Origin: Ustulina deusta
Lineage: Eukaryota > Ascomycota > Sordariomycetes > Xylariales > Xylariaceae
Assembly: GCA_023159155.1 (NCBI GenBank)
Contig: JAJNNX010000039.1
Location: 186,001 to 250,000, forward strand
Length of the DNA stretch: 64,000 nt
Direction: 5' to 3'
The notes under the pieces were generated by a model. The model was not told the origin of the DNA and made no database searches. It saw nothing but the letters and a program-made list of their open reading frames with translations. The translations under genes and the position numbers were made by a program. Positions 1-12,726 of this stretch are shown here, in pieces; position 1 is the first letter of the stretch; the number at the start of each line of letters is the position of its first letter.

Positions 1-509
1 GAGAACTCGATCCCATGAGCCGCCCTTGTGAGGCAGCCTAGCCATTCGCTCCTGTTTGATCCATTCCACCAGACCAGCGTGAGACGTGTCGAAGGCAGCG
101 ATGCCTACATTGGCACCTAGCTCTCGCTGGCATCTCTGACGAACCGAGACGTACTGATCTTTGACAAACTGTACGCTCGTCTGTTGCCCACTCGCGGCGC
201 GGATCAAATTAGAGCGTCTACCTGTGGCAAAGCGCTTGGCTACATGAACGCTATCGCCCACCGAGGCGGGTGATAGAAGAGCAGGGGAATGATTCTGGAA
301 GGCGGGGGCGTTGGCGTAGGTGACGACCTCGCGCCCTTCTGCCTTGGAAGTTCCATTCCCTAGGCCATTAGGTTCAGCAGTCCTCTTGACTGCCTCTGTA
401 GGTGGCTGGCTGTGGCCTAATATAACAAACTTAGCAAATCATATCCACCATGATGAAAGATATGTAAGGATCATCTCTTACCTGATGAATTCCCTCGTCG
501 ACCCAACAT
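1..509 (-). CDS. 5' end of a gene running off the left edge; possible N-terminus of a large fungal NLR/STAND-type protein
   Basis: Two exons are visible: 509-482, which starts with ATG, and 416 to beyond base 1. They are joined by a GTAAGA...TTAG intron of 65 bp. The frame then stays open for about 138 codons up to the window edge with no stop, which chance rarely gives. The visible part has a variable Ser/Gly/Pro-rich N-terminus. A more ordered segment follows, with RQRCQRELGANVGIAAFDT, then VEWIKQER, then HKGGSWDRVL near the edge. A helical segment ending in a WDRVL-like motif is what I recall from the N-terminal part of large fungal NACHT/NB-ARC-TPR proteins; that link is from memory and weak. 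The gene structure itself is well supported, but its function cannot be settled because the diagnostic domains would lie outside the window. Confidence 0.55.
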
Positions 510-2870
510 GACTCCCAAACGCGGGAACAGACCACGAAAACCACTAGACTTATTTTTGTGCTTCAGTTTGGGCAATCACAGCCTCTGGAAGAGCTGACAT
601 GTATGGCAATGAAGTTGGTATGCTCTGGGCTCATGATACGGAGCCTGGGACACTTATATAGGGTCTGTACGCTGTCTGCCGATCTATACAAGGTACACAG
701 AATCAAAGCTCCCGGCCGACGGCGGCACCGGCAGCTAAAATACTACGTCGCCCCAAGCAGTTAAGCCTCCGGTCGACTGGGCACACCAGCCGAGCTGAAA
801 TGTATTTGCAGACTGGGGTGCATGGCTATGACGCCTGACGACGGGGACCTATCACTGCCTCAATAAGCGCCCAGGGCAATACAATTTGTACATTACAAGT
901 ACCTACCCCCCTTGACGTAATGGTGTACCCTAGATCTGGATAACATGCAGCTAGGTTCGAGATCCTCGTAGGAAGTCTAGACGATCCTAGGCCACCTACA
1001 GTGGCCTGATCTAACTCAAATCAGTATATGTATGGCTGATTGTACGTCAAGTATTATATAGGAAGTATTAACCAACTCGAAAGGTAACTTTTCTACCAAT
1101 ATCGAAACTTTATGCTAGCTAGATTTAACATAGAATATAGACAAGTTGAAGGTCGTAAAGGGGTTACTTTTTAAAGTGAGTGGCTATTTGTAGGGGGTTT
1201 CATGGCTTCTAGAGGGGGCCTGGACGTTCCAAACATCGACCCAGACACGCGGGTTGATATTAGGATTGTTCGGGTGGTGCACCAGGTATAGTACCAACGT
1301 CAGGTCAGATACGCATGTACACTGCACGATTGCTTACAGTACCTTATCTTGCAATGGGACCATATATGCACACTACTCCTACCTTTGGCAGATGTAGTAT
1401 ATGCCTACATCATGCTTAACTATCCTGCGAATGAAGGCTGAGCACAAGCTGCACATCCCACGCCCAGCTTCGAGTCTTTGCAGCGGAACACCAGGATTGG
1501 CCCGGCCAGCGCCTGACTCGTAATGAAATATGACGCATGGAATAGGAACCATTTCCTGATCCGGCGGCATGAATGCAGCTAAAAGAAGGACATGCCTCCG
1601 ATATTTGCGCGCGACGTGCAGGCAATTGCCTAATCTGGCTGCACGAAGCCAGCTGAACCAGCTGAAGGGCATGACCGCAGCTGGCCGTAGGAGCAGGGGG
1701 CCTGTGGAACAGACAAGGGTATTGATCTACCTCTATACCTATCTCGTGCACCATGTTGTCGGCTTTCCAGGCCCTTTCGCCAACAAACGGCTGGATGAAA
1801 TGATTGAAATGAACTTTGGGCCGTGGCTTTCTCATGTCCGAACAAGCTGGACAGCACATGGGGGGCTCCAGAGATTTGGTCCTCACTGCAACGCTGACCA
1901 AAAGGAAAAGAAAACAGCGAGTTTTAGCTATGTTATTGGTGCACAAAAGTTCCTTCGCAATCATGGATGTGAATGCCAGACGTATCAGTTCATGGAGATG
2001 TTTTCATCTACAGCCCTATTGGCCGAATTAGCCTATCCAAGCGGCACCTTAACGCGTCAAGTTTTTCACGCTACTGAGGTTAGTTTAGATACCTACCTAG
2101 GTAGGCAGTGACTCTGATCCACTACGCATGTCTTGTTATACACTAGGTACTCTGTCAAAATACAGAAAACAAGACTCCTCAACCAAGTGCGGAATTTGGA
2201 TGGAAATGTGGGGGAGGCGAAAAAAATCCCCAACAGAATGGGTTCCCAAGTCTCTGGATGAAGTACATGTAGGTAGTGTAACTGTGGATATACTGAGTGG
2301 GGTAGCGGCCTCGGCCCGGGTAGAAGTGGAACCGACTATAGACCACGGCAGAACAAGAGGACTAGCGCTAATAGGATTCGAACCCATACCCATTTGACAG
2401 TTTTAACTGTGAACCAATACCTATCTCCCTCTGGCACCTTTTATTTCGATAATAATCTTGATTATTTCTATAGGCTATAGAGGAGAAGAATGCAGTTTCA
2501 GCTGTATAGTTATTTCAATTTATAGGGTATAGTTTAGTATAGTTATAAGATTACATAGCGCGGACTGGGCTATTGTCCGTCCTGCTTCGAATCGAAAGGA
2601 GAGAGGCCACATTGCAATAGATACACAGTCAACCTCCGATCTCCCTCTTCAAGCCGGGGCATCGCTAATCTTGTCATCTTCAGCTACGCGCGTCGATCGT
2701 TAACTCCCAGGCGCTCGACAGATCGACATCATCAACTACCTAATTTAAATTATACGGACCATTTTGGAAGTTGGTGGAGGGAGCCAAAGCCGAAGGAGGT
2801 TCATGAACGCTCCTGCGATATGCAAGATTCAGACCCGTTTCCGCACCGGTCAGCCACTAGAGCGCATAAT
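510..2870. other. gene-poor stretch, no supported gene
   Basis: Open frames of up to about 180 codons occur on both strands around 1,416-2,111. They overlap each other, lack recognisable motifs and do not continue through plausible introns, so I do not call them. The sequence is AT-rich between about 880 and 1,200. A tRNA-like relic lies at about 2,363-2,440. The first few hundred bases presumably include the promoter of the left-edge gene. Confidence 0.5.
2363..2440 (-). pseudogene. tRNA-like relic (B-box and weak acceptor pairing)
   Basis: On the minus strand there is a perfect T-loop/B-box core, GGGTTCGAATCC. About 60 nt upstream a GGTGCCA segment can pair with the downstream TAGCGCT as a 7-bp acceptor-like stem with two wobbles and one mismatch. 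The anticodon region is an ACAGT...ACTGT hairpin with a loop too short for a working tRNA, so this looks decayed or tRNA-derived (SINE-like). The bases following the B-box resemble those of the element near 53.5 kb. Confidence 0.3.
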
Positions 2871-3112
2871 TGGAGCGATGATTATCACGATACTACGCTT
2901 AGAATACTGGAGCAGTCTGCATATACGTATACTTTAGGGTCAGTCACCTAAGAAGTCTAGTTAGAGAGCTCATTAGGAGTGCTGCATGGAGCGATGATTA
3001 TCACGATACTACGCTTAGAATACTGGAGCAGTCTGCATATACGTATACTTTAGGGTCAGTCACCTAAGAAGTCTAGTTAGAGAGCTCATTAGGAGTGCTG
3101 CATGGAGCGATG
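2871..3112. repeat. exact 116-bp tandem duplication (about 2.1 copies)
   Basis: The unit starting TGGAGCGATGATTATC recurs exactly at a 116-bp offset (2,871-2,986 and 2,987-3,102). The first 11 bases of a third copy follow. I saw no mismatch between the two full copies, so the duplication is recent or maintained. No open frame explains it. Confidence 0.9.
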
Positions 3113-5541
3113 AACGGCCCCGGGCGTGTGTACCCATGATTGGCTGCATTTAAAATGGCAGTTCATGTCCCTCGATTGCAGGGACTCCGTTCCGCCGAAA
3201 GTCACTACTGGACTCGAGGCCGAACTTTTTTTTTACACTGCAGTACAAGAATTGCGCGTACGCAGATCGTATTTTTCATCCAAAAAATGGAAGGAGATCA
3301 ACGACGGCGAATTACTAGTCAGTACTGGCGTTTCGGAAAGGTTACTAGCTGGCCTTGTCTTATCTTTTATGACGTGTGCTTCAGAGAAGATGCCGTGACG
3401 GGAGACAACGAGAGTCGAAGATAGGGCGCCTTGTAATGGCGATATTATTTCTTATTGGTCCTGGTTTAACACTGTCCCGAAGAATCGGGCAATTATACTG
3501 GCACCTTGGCTGGATACATTCGCAAAATCTTTGATATTTGTGACGTCGTTGCTAAGCAAAGATGATGTATGATATAAATGCCGATCCCTTACTCGACGAC
3601 AAAAGTAGGACTCCTGATTAAGCTGCCTGCAACTTGGATTATGACATACCTATTTGTTTGTCTGTCTATATGTTGAAAGTCGGAGGGGGTGTATACATAT
3701 CTGTTAATCGATTTTAAGGAAACAATGGACTTCGTCAGTGAGAGTTTCTCGAAGCCCGATCTCTTCCATGTGGCGTGCTGCTGAGAGAAACGAGAGTCGT
3801 TCCACCAAGCGCCTACGTGATTCGATCATTGCATAAAGGATAGGGCATCTCTCTAAAAGGGTTCCCATATGGCGATGACGCCATGTTTTCTGTTGGTCAA
3901 TAAGTAACAAAATTTGTTGACGGCCAACTCTTCCCCGTCACAGATAGTCAACACTGCCTGGTTGATTCGAAAGAGCAACATGAGATCGGCAGTAGGCCCC
4001 ACGCTAAGTAGATCTGCAGGATTCAGGCGGCACCACCCGCAGTCATCTGCGTATCATGTGTAGCACACTGTATCTATCCCTAGGTCAATAGTCAATCTAG
4101 CTGCAGCTTGCTGTTAGAACCAAGCTAAGGAAAAGATGGCCAAGAAAGGGGTTGATCAGCTAATTAAACAATTTGTTTGCTGGAGACATTTTTACTACTG
4201 ATTCAGCTACAAAAGTGTTGCAAATCTAATGTTGCTCATTCAGAACTAGAGGATTCCTACTTCAACGTAAACAAGGGCACGTTAGGCCTAGTTCAAGTGA
4301 AGCATAGGAGTCATAGTGCACATTTTGTCTCCCATTGGGTGAGGACAGGCGATCTTTACTTTGCCTATTCTTCGCAGCCACACTGATGCAACGAGTAAAC
4401 ATGGAGTCAACATGGTAATGTTGGTTTATCTAGAGAGCTTGAAAATTTATTTCTTACACACGTAACTCATTAAAAAGACGTCATAGAAAGAGAGAAGAAG
4501 CGTAGGCGTTTGTGGGTAGGAAGTGCCCTCTGGATTTCCTGAAAGGAGGTGCCTTGCAAGGTGACGAAGCTTGTAGAAGGGAAGAATCTAGTAAAAATAT
4601 TGAATATTTTTCAGTGAGGCATTATATGGGTGATCCTTCCCTCCAATTCTCGATACCCTGATATAAATAATTATTGCCTCGCACTGTTGTAGCCACACTT
4701 ACCTACTTGCGTCCTAAATTTCCACATTGAGTGAATCCTATACATTTAAAGCTCAGGAGAGAAATCCATTCAAGTAGATATTTCTTTACATGATCGAACT
4801 GTGCAGATGCATCATTGAGCCAACGATACGCAGACAGTCAAGCAATGTATGGGTCGAAGCAGCAGGCTCTGTTGGCTACTTGTATTTGCGGGAGCAATAT
4901 TAGTAACGAAATGGAGAAGAATCGACTTCGAAAAAAAGGGAAGGTCAGTTCCAAGGTATCCTAATAAAGTAAGCAAAGTTTAAGTAGCTTTTCAAGGCCT
5001 ACGATATAATTTGTTACAGCTTTCCTAGATCATAGAACTCTCTCCTTAATGCAATAATTAACAATAATTCACGACCAGAACCGCTGATACTTTGCCGAGT
5101 ACCGTAAGTGCGCTAAGAGTCGCAGCGGGGGTGCTGCTTTTAGAACCAAGAGCAAGTTAATGAGGGTTGTAATTATACATTGTTTCTACACTAGCATTTC
5201 TAGAGACCGGGTGCTGTACCTAGGTAAGCTTCTAGGAATCAATTCTGTGCCAGAAGGCAAAACTGTGGGACTGCCGCACTGCTACAATAAGTCAGACTCT
5301 CTGTGCTGAGTATCTAGTTTCGCGTCTTTTTTGTGCACCTTGATTATTCAATGGATAGTTAAATATAATTGACTGTAGGTTCATGGGTCCTGGCCTGGTG
5401 GTGGAACGCATAATTATTCGTATCTCTTCTTGTATTCAATCGCTACGTGACTAGAAATGACTGCTCTGCCGTAATACCCCTGGCCCGATGTATGACGCCT
5501 GGCAAAGAACATAAACTAATGATCATATCTAGCATCTAGAT
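3113..5541. other. gene-poor AT-rich stretch
   Basis: Only short, unsupported frames are present on either strand, none above about 95 codons, and no family motif was recognised. The last few hundred bases are the 3' flank of the FAS beta gene. Confidence 0.5.
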
Positions 5542-8500
5542 TCAATGCACAAGGCTCTCTAATATAGCACTACCTGTGGTCATACTAGCCTCTTGGAAAA
5601 AGGCTCTGTCCAGGGAGAACGCCTTTCCAACTAAGTTGGGCACGAAATTTCCCGCAAGTTTATCCAGACGGATGTCTTCAGGCTTGACGTGCTCCAGGAA
5701 GAAATTCCTGAAGGTAGGAATCCAAAAGCGCATGCGAGCCGAGTGGAAAGGCACGTCAATGCCTTTCAAAAGAATTGTCGCTTTGCCCCTGGGAATCTCG
5801 ACATCGAGTGGCAAGGACTTTGATAGTGCGATTTGCTGCGCAATAGTAGCGCCGAAGGTTGTTGCTTGGGGTGAAGAGGCTGTCAGGAATTCTTCAATTG
5901 ATTTGGGTTGTACTCTTCGCTCCGCGACGGCATTCAAGACCTCCGTGAGACAGCTGAGGTTGTGTACCTGGGAAGTGTCAGTCTCGAATGTGAAGTGTGG
6001 GGGTTGTAAATATATCATTGCTTACGTGACCGGCGCAAACATATTGGTCGCCTTCGACATTGAGGTTCACAATCTCTAGAAGTTTCCCGCTCTCTTGGGC
6101 GATATGTCGGACTAATGCTTTCAGTGCGTTGTCATCGAAGTCTATGCAAGAAGGTTAGCCGAAGTTACGACAGGGAATACGAGATGAGATCATACGTTTC
6201 CCGACCCTGCCTGGGTTTGTAGCCATCATGCTATAGCCTGTCTGGCCATTTTCATCCCGTGGGATGGCAAATTGCATCATCAGGCCGCGGTAGAAAGCAG
6301 TGCTTAGCATATCTTTGAAGTCAACAAAGGGAGCCATCGCGGAGAGCGCTCCATATTCTCCAAGAGAGTGTCCAGCAAACATGGCGCCGTCCTGTATGAG
6401 TCCCTTGGATCTCATGTGCTCAAAGGTAGCTTTTTCCACCAGTATGATGGCAGGCTGGGCAAAATGAGTTGCATAAAGAAGCCCTCGGGCCTCAGAAAAG
6501 GTGTACGATGTTGAGCTCCGACTGAGCCCTGGTATAATAGGGGCAGTACGGCGAAGCCCATCCTCTGTGGGCAGCTCGGTCTTTAACTCCAAGTAATTTG
6601 ACAGGATCTTTTGCCCCTCGCGGCCTCTGAAGTGCAGAGTGATTTCCTTCGGGTTCTCTCTGATAATTTTGAGAATTGAGAACCCTAATTAACAGTCAGC
6701 ATCACGACGGGATACGAAGAGAAGAACGAAGAGGCGGATGGAAGAAAATAGACCAACGTACCATAGAGATCCCTCAGATGATTGTCCATCTCATCATAAA
6801 TAGACTTGGCGACAGGGCAGCTGTCATAAAGAGCCATACCCATCCCTACAGATTGGCTACCTTGCCCAGTGAAAATGTATGCAGTCGAAGGCTGCGCGAT
6901 TTCAGCCTCTCCTCGAAGCACCTCCTCGTCCGACTCCTCTAGCCGAGCCACCACTTCGAATATCATGTGGCCGTCCTTCATCGCGACATGCGCTATTTTC
7001 ACTACGACTTTATCGCCAGGCCGAACGATACTGATGAAAGAGGCATCGAATCGTCGCAGACGCTCAGGTTCCCCTGGAATCACCATATCTTCCACAACTC
7101 TGCGGGAGACAGCCATAGTGTACATGCCATGCATGATAGGACCGGGCAACTCGGCGATCTCCGCGAAAACATGCGAACCATGAATGGGGTTGCAGTCACC
7201 CGAAACCTTGGCATAGAGGTGAGTATGCGATGGGGCCAGAATCGAAACTTCCGAGTCGCCGGTCCACCCAGGATTTTTCAGCGGTACCCTGCCATCGATC
7301 ACTTCTCCCTTGCGCTGGAGGAACTCTAATACTGGGTTTCCGTGACTCTTTGAGGTGTCGAATACTACGGAACCTAAATTCCGCAGACTACCATTCCAGA
7401 GCTTTTCATCGACGGTGCCTCGAACTTGAAGGTTCGCGGCCGAAGTTTGGTTTGCCCATTGGTTGCTGGTATGTATCTGGAATGCCAGAGTCTTGCCAAT
7501 CAGAGGTAGAGAAGGGTCGTTCAGTTGTAACCAACTACGATCCCGCAAGACTGCTTCGTCAATGTCAGACTGTATCTTGAGCTCTATAAGGGGCTCATCT
7601 TTGATCTGGAACGTCGTCTGGTCGTTTGAAAATTTGCCTTTGATGAAGAACTTGGTCGCAACAGTAGCGATATGACGGCCTTCTCGCAAGATCTTAGCCT
7701 CAACTGCGATGGATTTGCCAGTTGCTTCAATCGTAATAGACCGGATAGACGACTCAGACGTTACCAAGTCCCCTACAACCATGGGCGAGGCGTCAGAGAC
7801 GTACTCAACGTTAATAGATTGATGGACGAGGCGCATAATGTCGCCTTGCAGATCATGAATCAACAGCGGCCTCATGATAGCTTCCCATGAGGCAATCACT
7901 GCCGACTCTAACGGCAGCACGTCTGTTGGGCTAACAGGCGAGGCGCCAATAAATGCGTGGGAGACCACCGAGTGCAGGGAGCTTTGCAATTTCTGCGTAA
8001 GCTCAAACTTGCCCCCCGGGAAAATATCTGTCAGTCGGCCGTCTCTGCCTACGCCGCTTTGGCCAAGCCAAAGATGAGCGTAAAAGTCTTGGACGCGCCC
8101 ATCGCGGTTTTCGGTGGCGTCGATAAGTTGCCGTGTGTGCTCATTGTACTCCCAATCGAGGACTAGCGAGGCGCTTCCCGAGGGAACTGACGGGTCTCTG
8201 TGAGTAACCGCTACTCGAAGGTGTTGTGAAGACAGAGGCTCGACGACAACGATGCTCTGCCCAGTAGAATCATCGCGAAGGCGGATTTCCTTGGAAGCAC
8301 GGTTGAGAGCTAGCGAATAGCCATGTTGAGGCCCGAAGATAAGACGGAATGGATTTGGCCGGCAGCGCTTTGATGCCGACTCAAACAGAGTCTCCTCGCG
8401 CATGAGCGCCAGGATGGATTCGCTGACCTGGGGTTTTAGGCGCTCGATCCACGCCTCCCAGCTGGGAAGCCCATGGCCTGGCAAAGGTTTGAAGAGGGTG

Positions 8501-11500
8501 TGGTGTTCCATCTGATCGATGATGATATTTTGCGAAGCAGGACGCGGTGGAAGTGCTGTAGCTAGGTGTAGCTTTGGACGGGCATTATATTCTGCCATAC
8601 CTCGCATCATTGCCACCAGGTCGCCGTGAATCTCATCCAGGATGTTTTTGGCTGACTGGTCATCTCTAGTGGAGTATTGCACAGAGACTGGACTTTGCAA
8701 AATGCAAACGCGCTCCGGGTCTTGCCCTATGACCGCATCCAAGTCCTCGGACTGCCAAAGAGAGTCCTTTTTGAACCAATGCTCGAAGTCATCATCCAGG
8801 GCCACGACGAAATTGACGGGCTTGCGACCGCGCTTCTTACAGGATTGTATGAAGAAACGAACATCCTCGGGATGAACAAGCTGCACTGCGAGGTCGGGAC
8901 AGACTTTCGTGATTTGTTGAGCTAGGCTCTCTGGCTCGTCAAGCCACGACGTCTCCAAAGCCCCAGAGCCAAGTCTTTCAAGTGCTCGGACAGCAATGTC
9001 ACTCACAAGCTCACGATAAGACGGGTCGATCCATCGATGCTGGTGACTGACATACATGAGCTGAACTAATCGAGATATTATCTCAGTATAGGTCATGTCT
9101 TCTACGTCTACCGGCTGTCCATCGGCGTTTAGACCAAACCAGGGTTTCGCAAAGTCTGCGTTGAGGCGCTGAATGATCTCTGCTTTCCGCTTCAGAAGCG
9201 CGGGCTTCCGCTCCGGTTTAGGAAGATTGAAGATAGTATCGTCCAAGTCTTTCCAGAGACGAACGCCGCGCGTGGCCAACTTGTGAATAGGTTGGCCCAT
9301 CTCAGATGTGACGGTGAGAACTCCTCCTGAGGCTTCCGCTTGTAGGTAACTGTTCTCCCATTTCGCGTTTCCAACGCCGGGAGCCTTCAATAAGAGCTTC
9401 CTTACGCCCGCCGACGTGTGTGCGTCCGTAGCCACCATCATTCGGCTACCTAGAAGAACTCCGTCGCATGGCATTGGCGGCCGGCCAAATTGAAGAGACC
9501 AATATCCGGTCAGATAGGGCAGTATTCCGGCGCCGTTTCCAAAACCGCTGCCTACCACGAGATAAATATTCTCGTGGCGCCGAATCTCGCTGTACATTTC
9601 GATAAGAGGTTCGTGGAAGTCCTCGCAAGAGTGGTGTCCCCCACCCCGGCCTCCTGTCCATTGGAGGATGACAGGAAAGGTGGGATGCCTTTTTGCGATG
9701 TCAATGACCTCCCGTATAGCCCGTATTGAACCGGGCTTAAAGGAGATGTGCTTAATTCCAAGGGTCTCAATATACTCTGCAGCGATCTCAGGAGATGGAA
9801 CACCTGCACCGATTGTGAGACCTTCGATTGGAACACCCCGGCGTACGAGCTGGCGGATCAGGGGTATCTGAAATCCTATCGCCCTCGGATCGACGTAGAT
9901 CAAGTTGCATGTAATGGCTCGCCCTGCCGGTATATTGGCAGCTATCTTCTCTATGGCCGCTTCCATCATCGCCGGGTTGTGATAGCCACCACCCGCTAGT
10001 TCAATGTGGTATCCAGCGTTTATGACAGATGCGACGAAGTCCCACGGAACTGTTGTCGGCGTCATGCCAGCCGTGATAATGGGTGGAGCTCTTAAGACAC
10101 TGTTCAGTCGAGTTTCAAGACGATAGTAGCCATCGGAATGCATCACGAGGCGAGGTTGAAATTTCTCAGCCCACGATGCAGCCGAAGTCGTCAAGTCAAG
10201 AAGGTTTTGTGTGAAGATTTCCGCTTTGCTCCCTATGATGGAAGAGTCTGCAGCGTCAAGTCTCGTGCCATCTATAACGCGAACTCCATAGCCATCTACC
10301 ATTTTGTAAACCATATCGCTGAAACGCCCCGATCCCAGAGATATGATATGTGAAGCATACTTCTCGTTACTAAATCGTAGCGTCTTAGGCCAATCTACAA
10401 TATTTGTAGTGACAGCTTCGACAACTAGTCCTGTGAGGTCCGTTTGGGGCTCGTATACTTTTCGAATGTCTGCTCCGTCCTTTGTGTGGAAGACCGGGAT
10501 GCGTAGGCTGCTTATAGTTGCGGCCTCAGGCCACGACTTAGCCATTCGATTCTTGACACGCTCTGTCGCCGCTTGCAAATACGGCGAGTGGAAAGGAGAA
10601 CTGATAGGCAGATATTGGAAGAGGATAACTGGCTTCCTCTTACTGTAGGGGATTCTGCTTTGGTCAGCCCCATCTACTGCGCAAATCTGGCGAAGGCTTG
10701 AAATCAACCCTTGGAGACTTTTTGGCGGCCCAGCGACGACGTGATCTTTCGAGCTGTTTATTAGCGATAGATGTAGCTGTTCGTGCTTTCGGAGATGTTT
10801 ATTGTTGGCGGCGATGAAATCTTCCAGGCGTCTTCGAAGAATGCCGCGCACCAGCAACATGTATGAAGGTGTTCCATATCCGTTCTGTACGCTGTCGTTG
10901 ATCATCGAGGCGCTAATGGGAGACCCGGGCGCAGCCACATGGCTTTCATACCCCATCCAGAACAGGAGTTCTACCGCCCATCTCGCCTCATCGAAGAACG
11001 ACTCCCAGGAGTGCGACTTTGCAACGGCAGCGGCAATGACTATGCCTTGAGAATGGCCAGTTATTCCCGACAGGAGCTGCCCCATCTCGCCTGGTGTCTT
11101 CCCCAGCAATTTGCAAATAATGCAATAATGCAGTAGTCCCGTAAATCCGATGATAGGAAAGCTGACTGCAGCGCTCGCTATAAAGTTCTTTTCCGGCCGT
11201 GTTGATGGATCGGCGAGCCACTCCAACACGTTAATCTCTCGGCCCAGATAAAATGATTCCGTATCGGCATGGTGTGATAGGGAGCTGAGGATAGCATTCA
11301 GAGATGCCGCCAGTGACCCGACGAGAGGTTGGTAGATTGAATATAGCTCTGCCAGCTCGTCCACACAGGCATTGTTGGTTGCGCCTTGCCCTCCGAAAGC
11401 CATCATAATTGAGGTTCTCGGATCTTGTACTAATTTTGGAAGGGCACTTGGGCTGGATAGAAGTGGAAATGCCAATTTGGACTGCAACATCATAAACGTC

Positions 11501-11889
11501 CGCAAGATTGCTTTCTGTGTGGACGTCCCATCAGGTAAGCCGCGGACAAAATTATGAACATCCTTTTTCTGCATGAGATCGGAGTGAACAGCGTAAAAAA
11601 GACGTATAAGAGTTCCTGGAGGGACGTTCCGCCCTAGCAGGTATTCCAGAAATTTGAAAGTCAGAGCAGCGCCAGACATAGATTTATTGCCATCGGTTTG
11701 GCTCTCTGGCCGCGCCAGAGACGCGAGGAAAGGCTCTCGATGCTGATTAAGGTGGTATGCATCTGATAGTCCCAGGGGCAACTCTTGCTCAACATCTTCG
11801 TAGCTGATTGTGAATCTACCAGGAGATTCAGTTAACTCTGGCGTCGGGTTGATCTCATCAAATAATGATGGGCTTCCTTCTGAGCTCAT
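5542..11889 (-). CDS. Fatty acid synthase beta subunit (cluster-type, full length)
   Basis: This subunit provides acetyl loading, enoyl reduction, dehydration and malonyl/palmitoyl transfer in a fungal type I FAS, and it releases product as acyl-CoA. Four exons (11889-6762, 6684-6196, 6141-6026, 5967-5542) give 2,052 aa, the normal size for the family. The acetyltransferase serine lies in GHSQG near residue 280. The FMN enoyl-reductase region begins near 600 (TAGMTPTTVPWDF, then ELAGGGYHN). The MaoC-type dehydratase lies near 1,560 (SGDCNPIHGSH). The malonyl/palmitoyl transferase nucleophile is in GHSLGEYGA near 1,815. The splice joins restore conserved stretches such as YGFSILK and AGHVHNL. 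The gene diverges from the PrpD-like gene, with which it shares an 837-bp promoter region. Its position beside a citrate synthase, PrpD and CAD genes implies a dedicated medium-chain FAS rather than the housekeeping enzyme; that is inference. Confidence 0.95.
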
Positions 11890-12726
11890 CTTGGAAACGT
11901 AGGGGCTTATATTGCGCCCTTATTGATTTGCGAGGCGTCACGGATGAAGAGAAACCAGAGAGCTATTCTTTGGGTGTGAAGAGTAGTCAACCGTGATAGA
12001 ATTAATACAATAAGTTCAGTGCCAGTGGAAACGAATACAAAGGCTAATTCATAGGAAGAGCGACAGTTGTCTTGAAGTAACTAGTACATGGGCAGAAATT
12101 CAAATGGAACTACCTAGGATCATATTTAAGGATTGCGTAGTCAACATCGAGGGTGTCTGCCCATTCCTATTCAAAAACAGCTACGACATATGTTCTGTAA
12201 ATTGTAATTCAACTCCAGTGCTCGTGCGAAACGACGCGCTACCCTGAGAAGCTGACAGTTCGCCGCTCGACAAATCTGTTAGGCATTCGGTTTCAAGGCC
12301 CAGTCAGCCCCTGCTTTCACAGAATTCGGTCGCGTTTGACCGAGATCGTACTCCTTTGGGTGTTAGTCCGAACAGGGCGCGAGCAGAGTTCGGGTCCGGC
12401 CCCGACCGCCGAGCGGACCCTCAATTCTTGGGTAAGCGACCTGCGCGCGGCGAGGAGACAGGATGGATGCCTGCTCAATTTGAGAATCTATGGCATGTGA
12501 AGATAATAATGGTGGCTGGGAAGCTCTTATCAGACACGTTTCCCCACCCCTGTTATACACAAGGTGGCCGACATACTCACGGCTTTCAGGTAATTAGTAT
12601 CGTTCCGAGGCATTGCGGCATACTGTTGTAAGGTCAACACCCGGACTTGTTATTCTTATCACGAATGCGGTTTAGAAGCACGTCTCTGAGCACGATTCCT
12701 AGTTAGGTAGCCCACCAACAGACAAG
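11890..12726. promoter_or_regulatory. shared divergent promoter region, FAS beta / PrpD-like dehydratase
   Basis: These 837 bp separate the two divergent start codons, and no gene is supported inside them. Their main feature is the palindrome TCGG-N10-CCGA at 12,326-12,343, which lies roughly midway between the starts. Confidence 0.6.
12326..12343. promoter_or_regulatory. CGG-N10-CCG palindrome (candidate Zn2Cys6 regulator site)
   Basis: The sequence reads TCGGTCGC, six bases, then GACCGA overlapping the right half-site. Inverted CGG triplets ten bases apart, with outer T/A extended to give TCGG...CCGA, fit a Gal4-type dimer site. The same spacing and the same TCGGTCGC left arm recur at 16,617. 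Confidence 0.5.

Noticed and set aside
1416..2111. Long overlapping frames of about 180 codons on both strands
   Set aside because: Neither has family motifs, a start context or plausible exon partners, and they overlap each other. They are probably chance open frames.
5576..6079. Plus-strand frame of 167 codons
   Set aside because: It is antisense to the FAS beta C-terminal exons, whose conserved protein explains the open frame.
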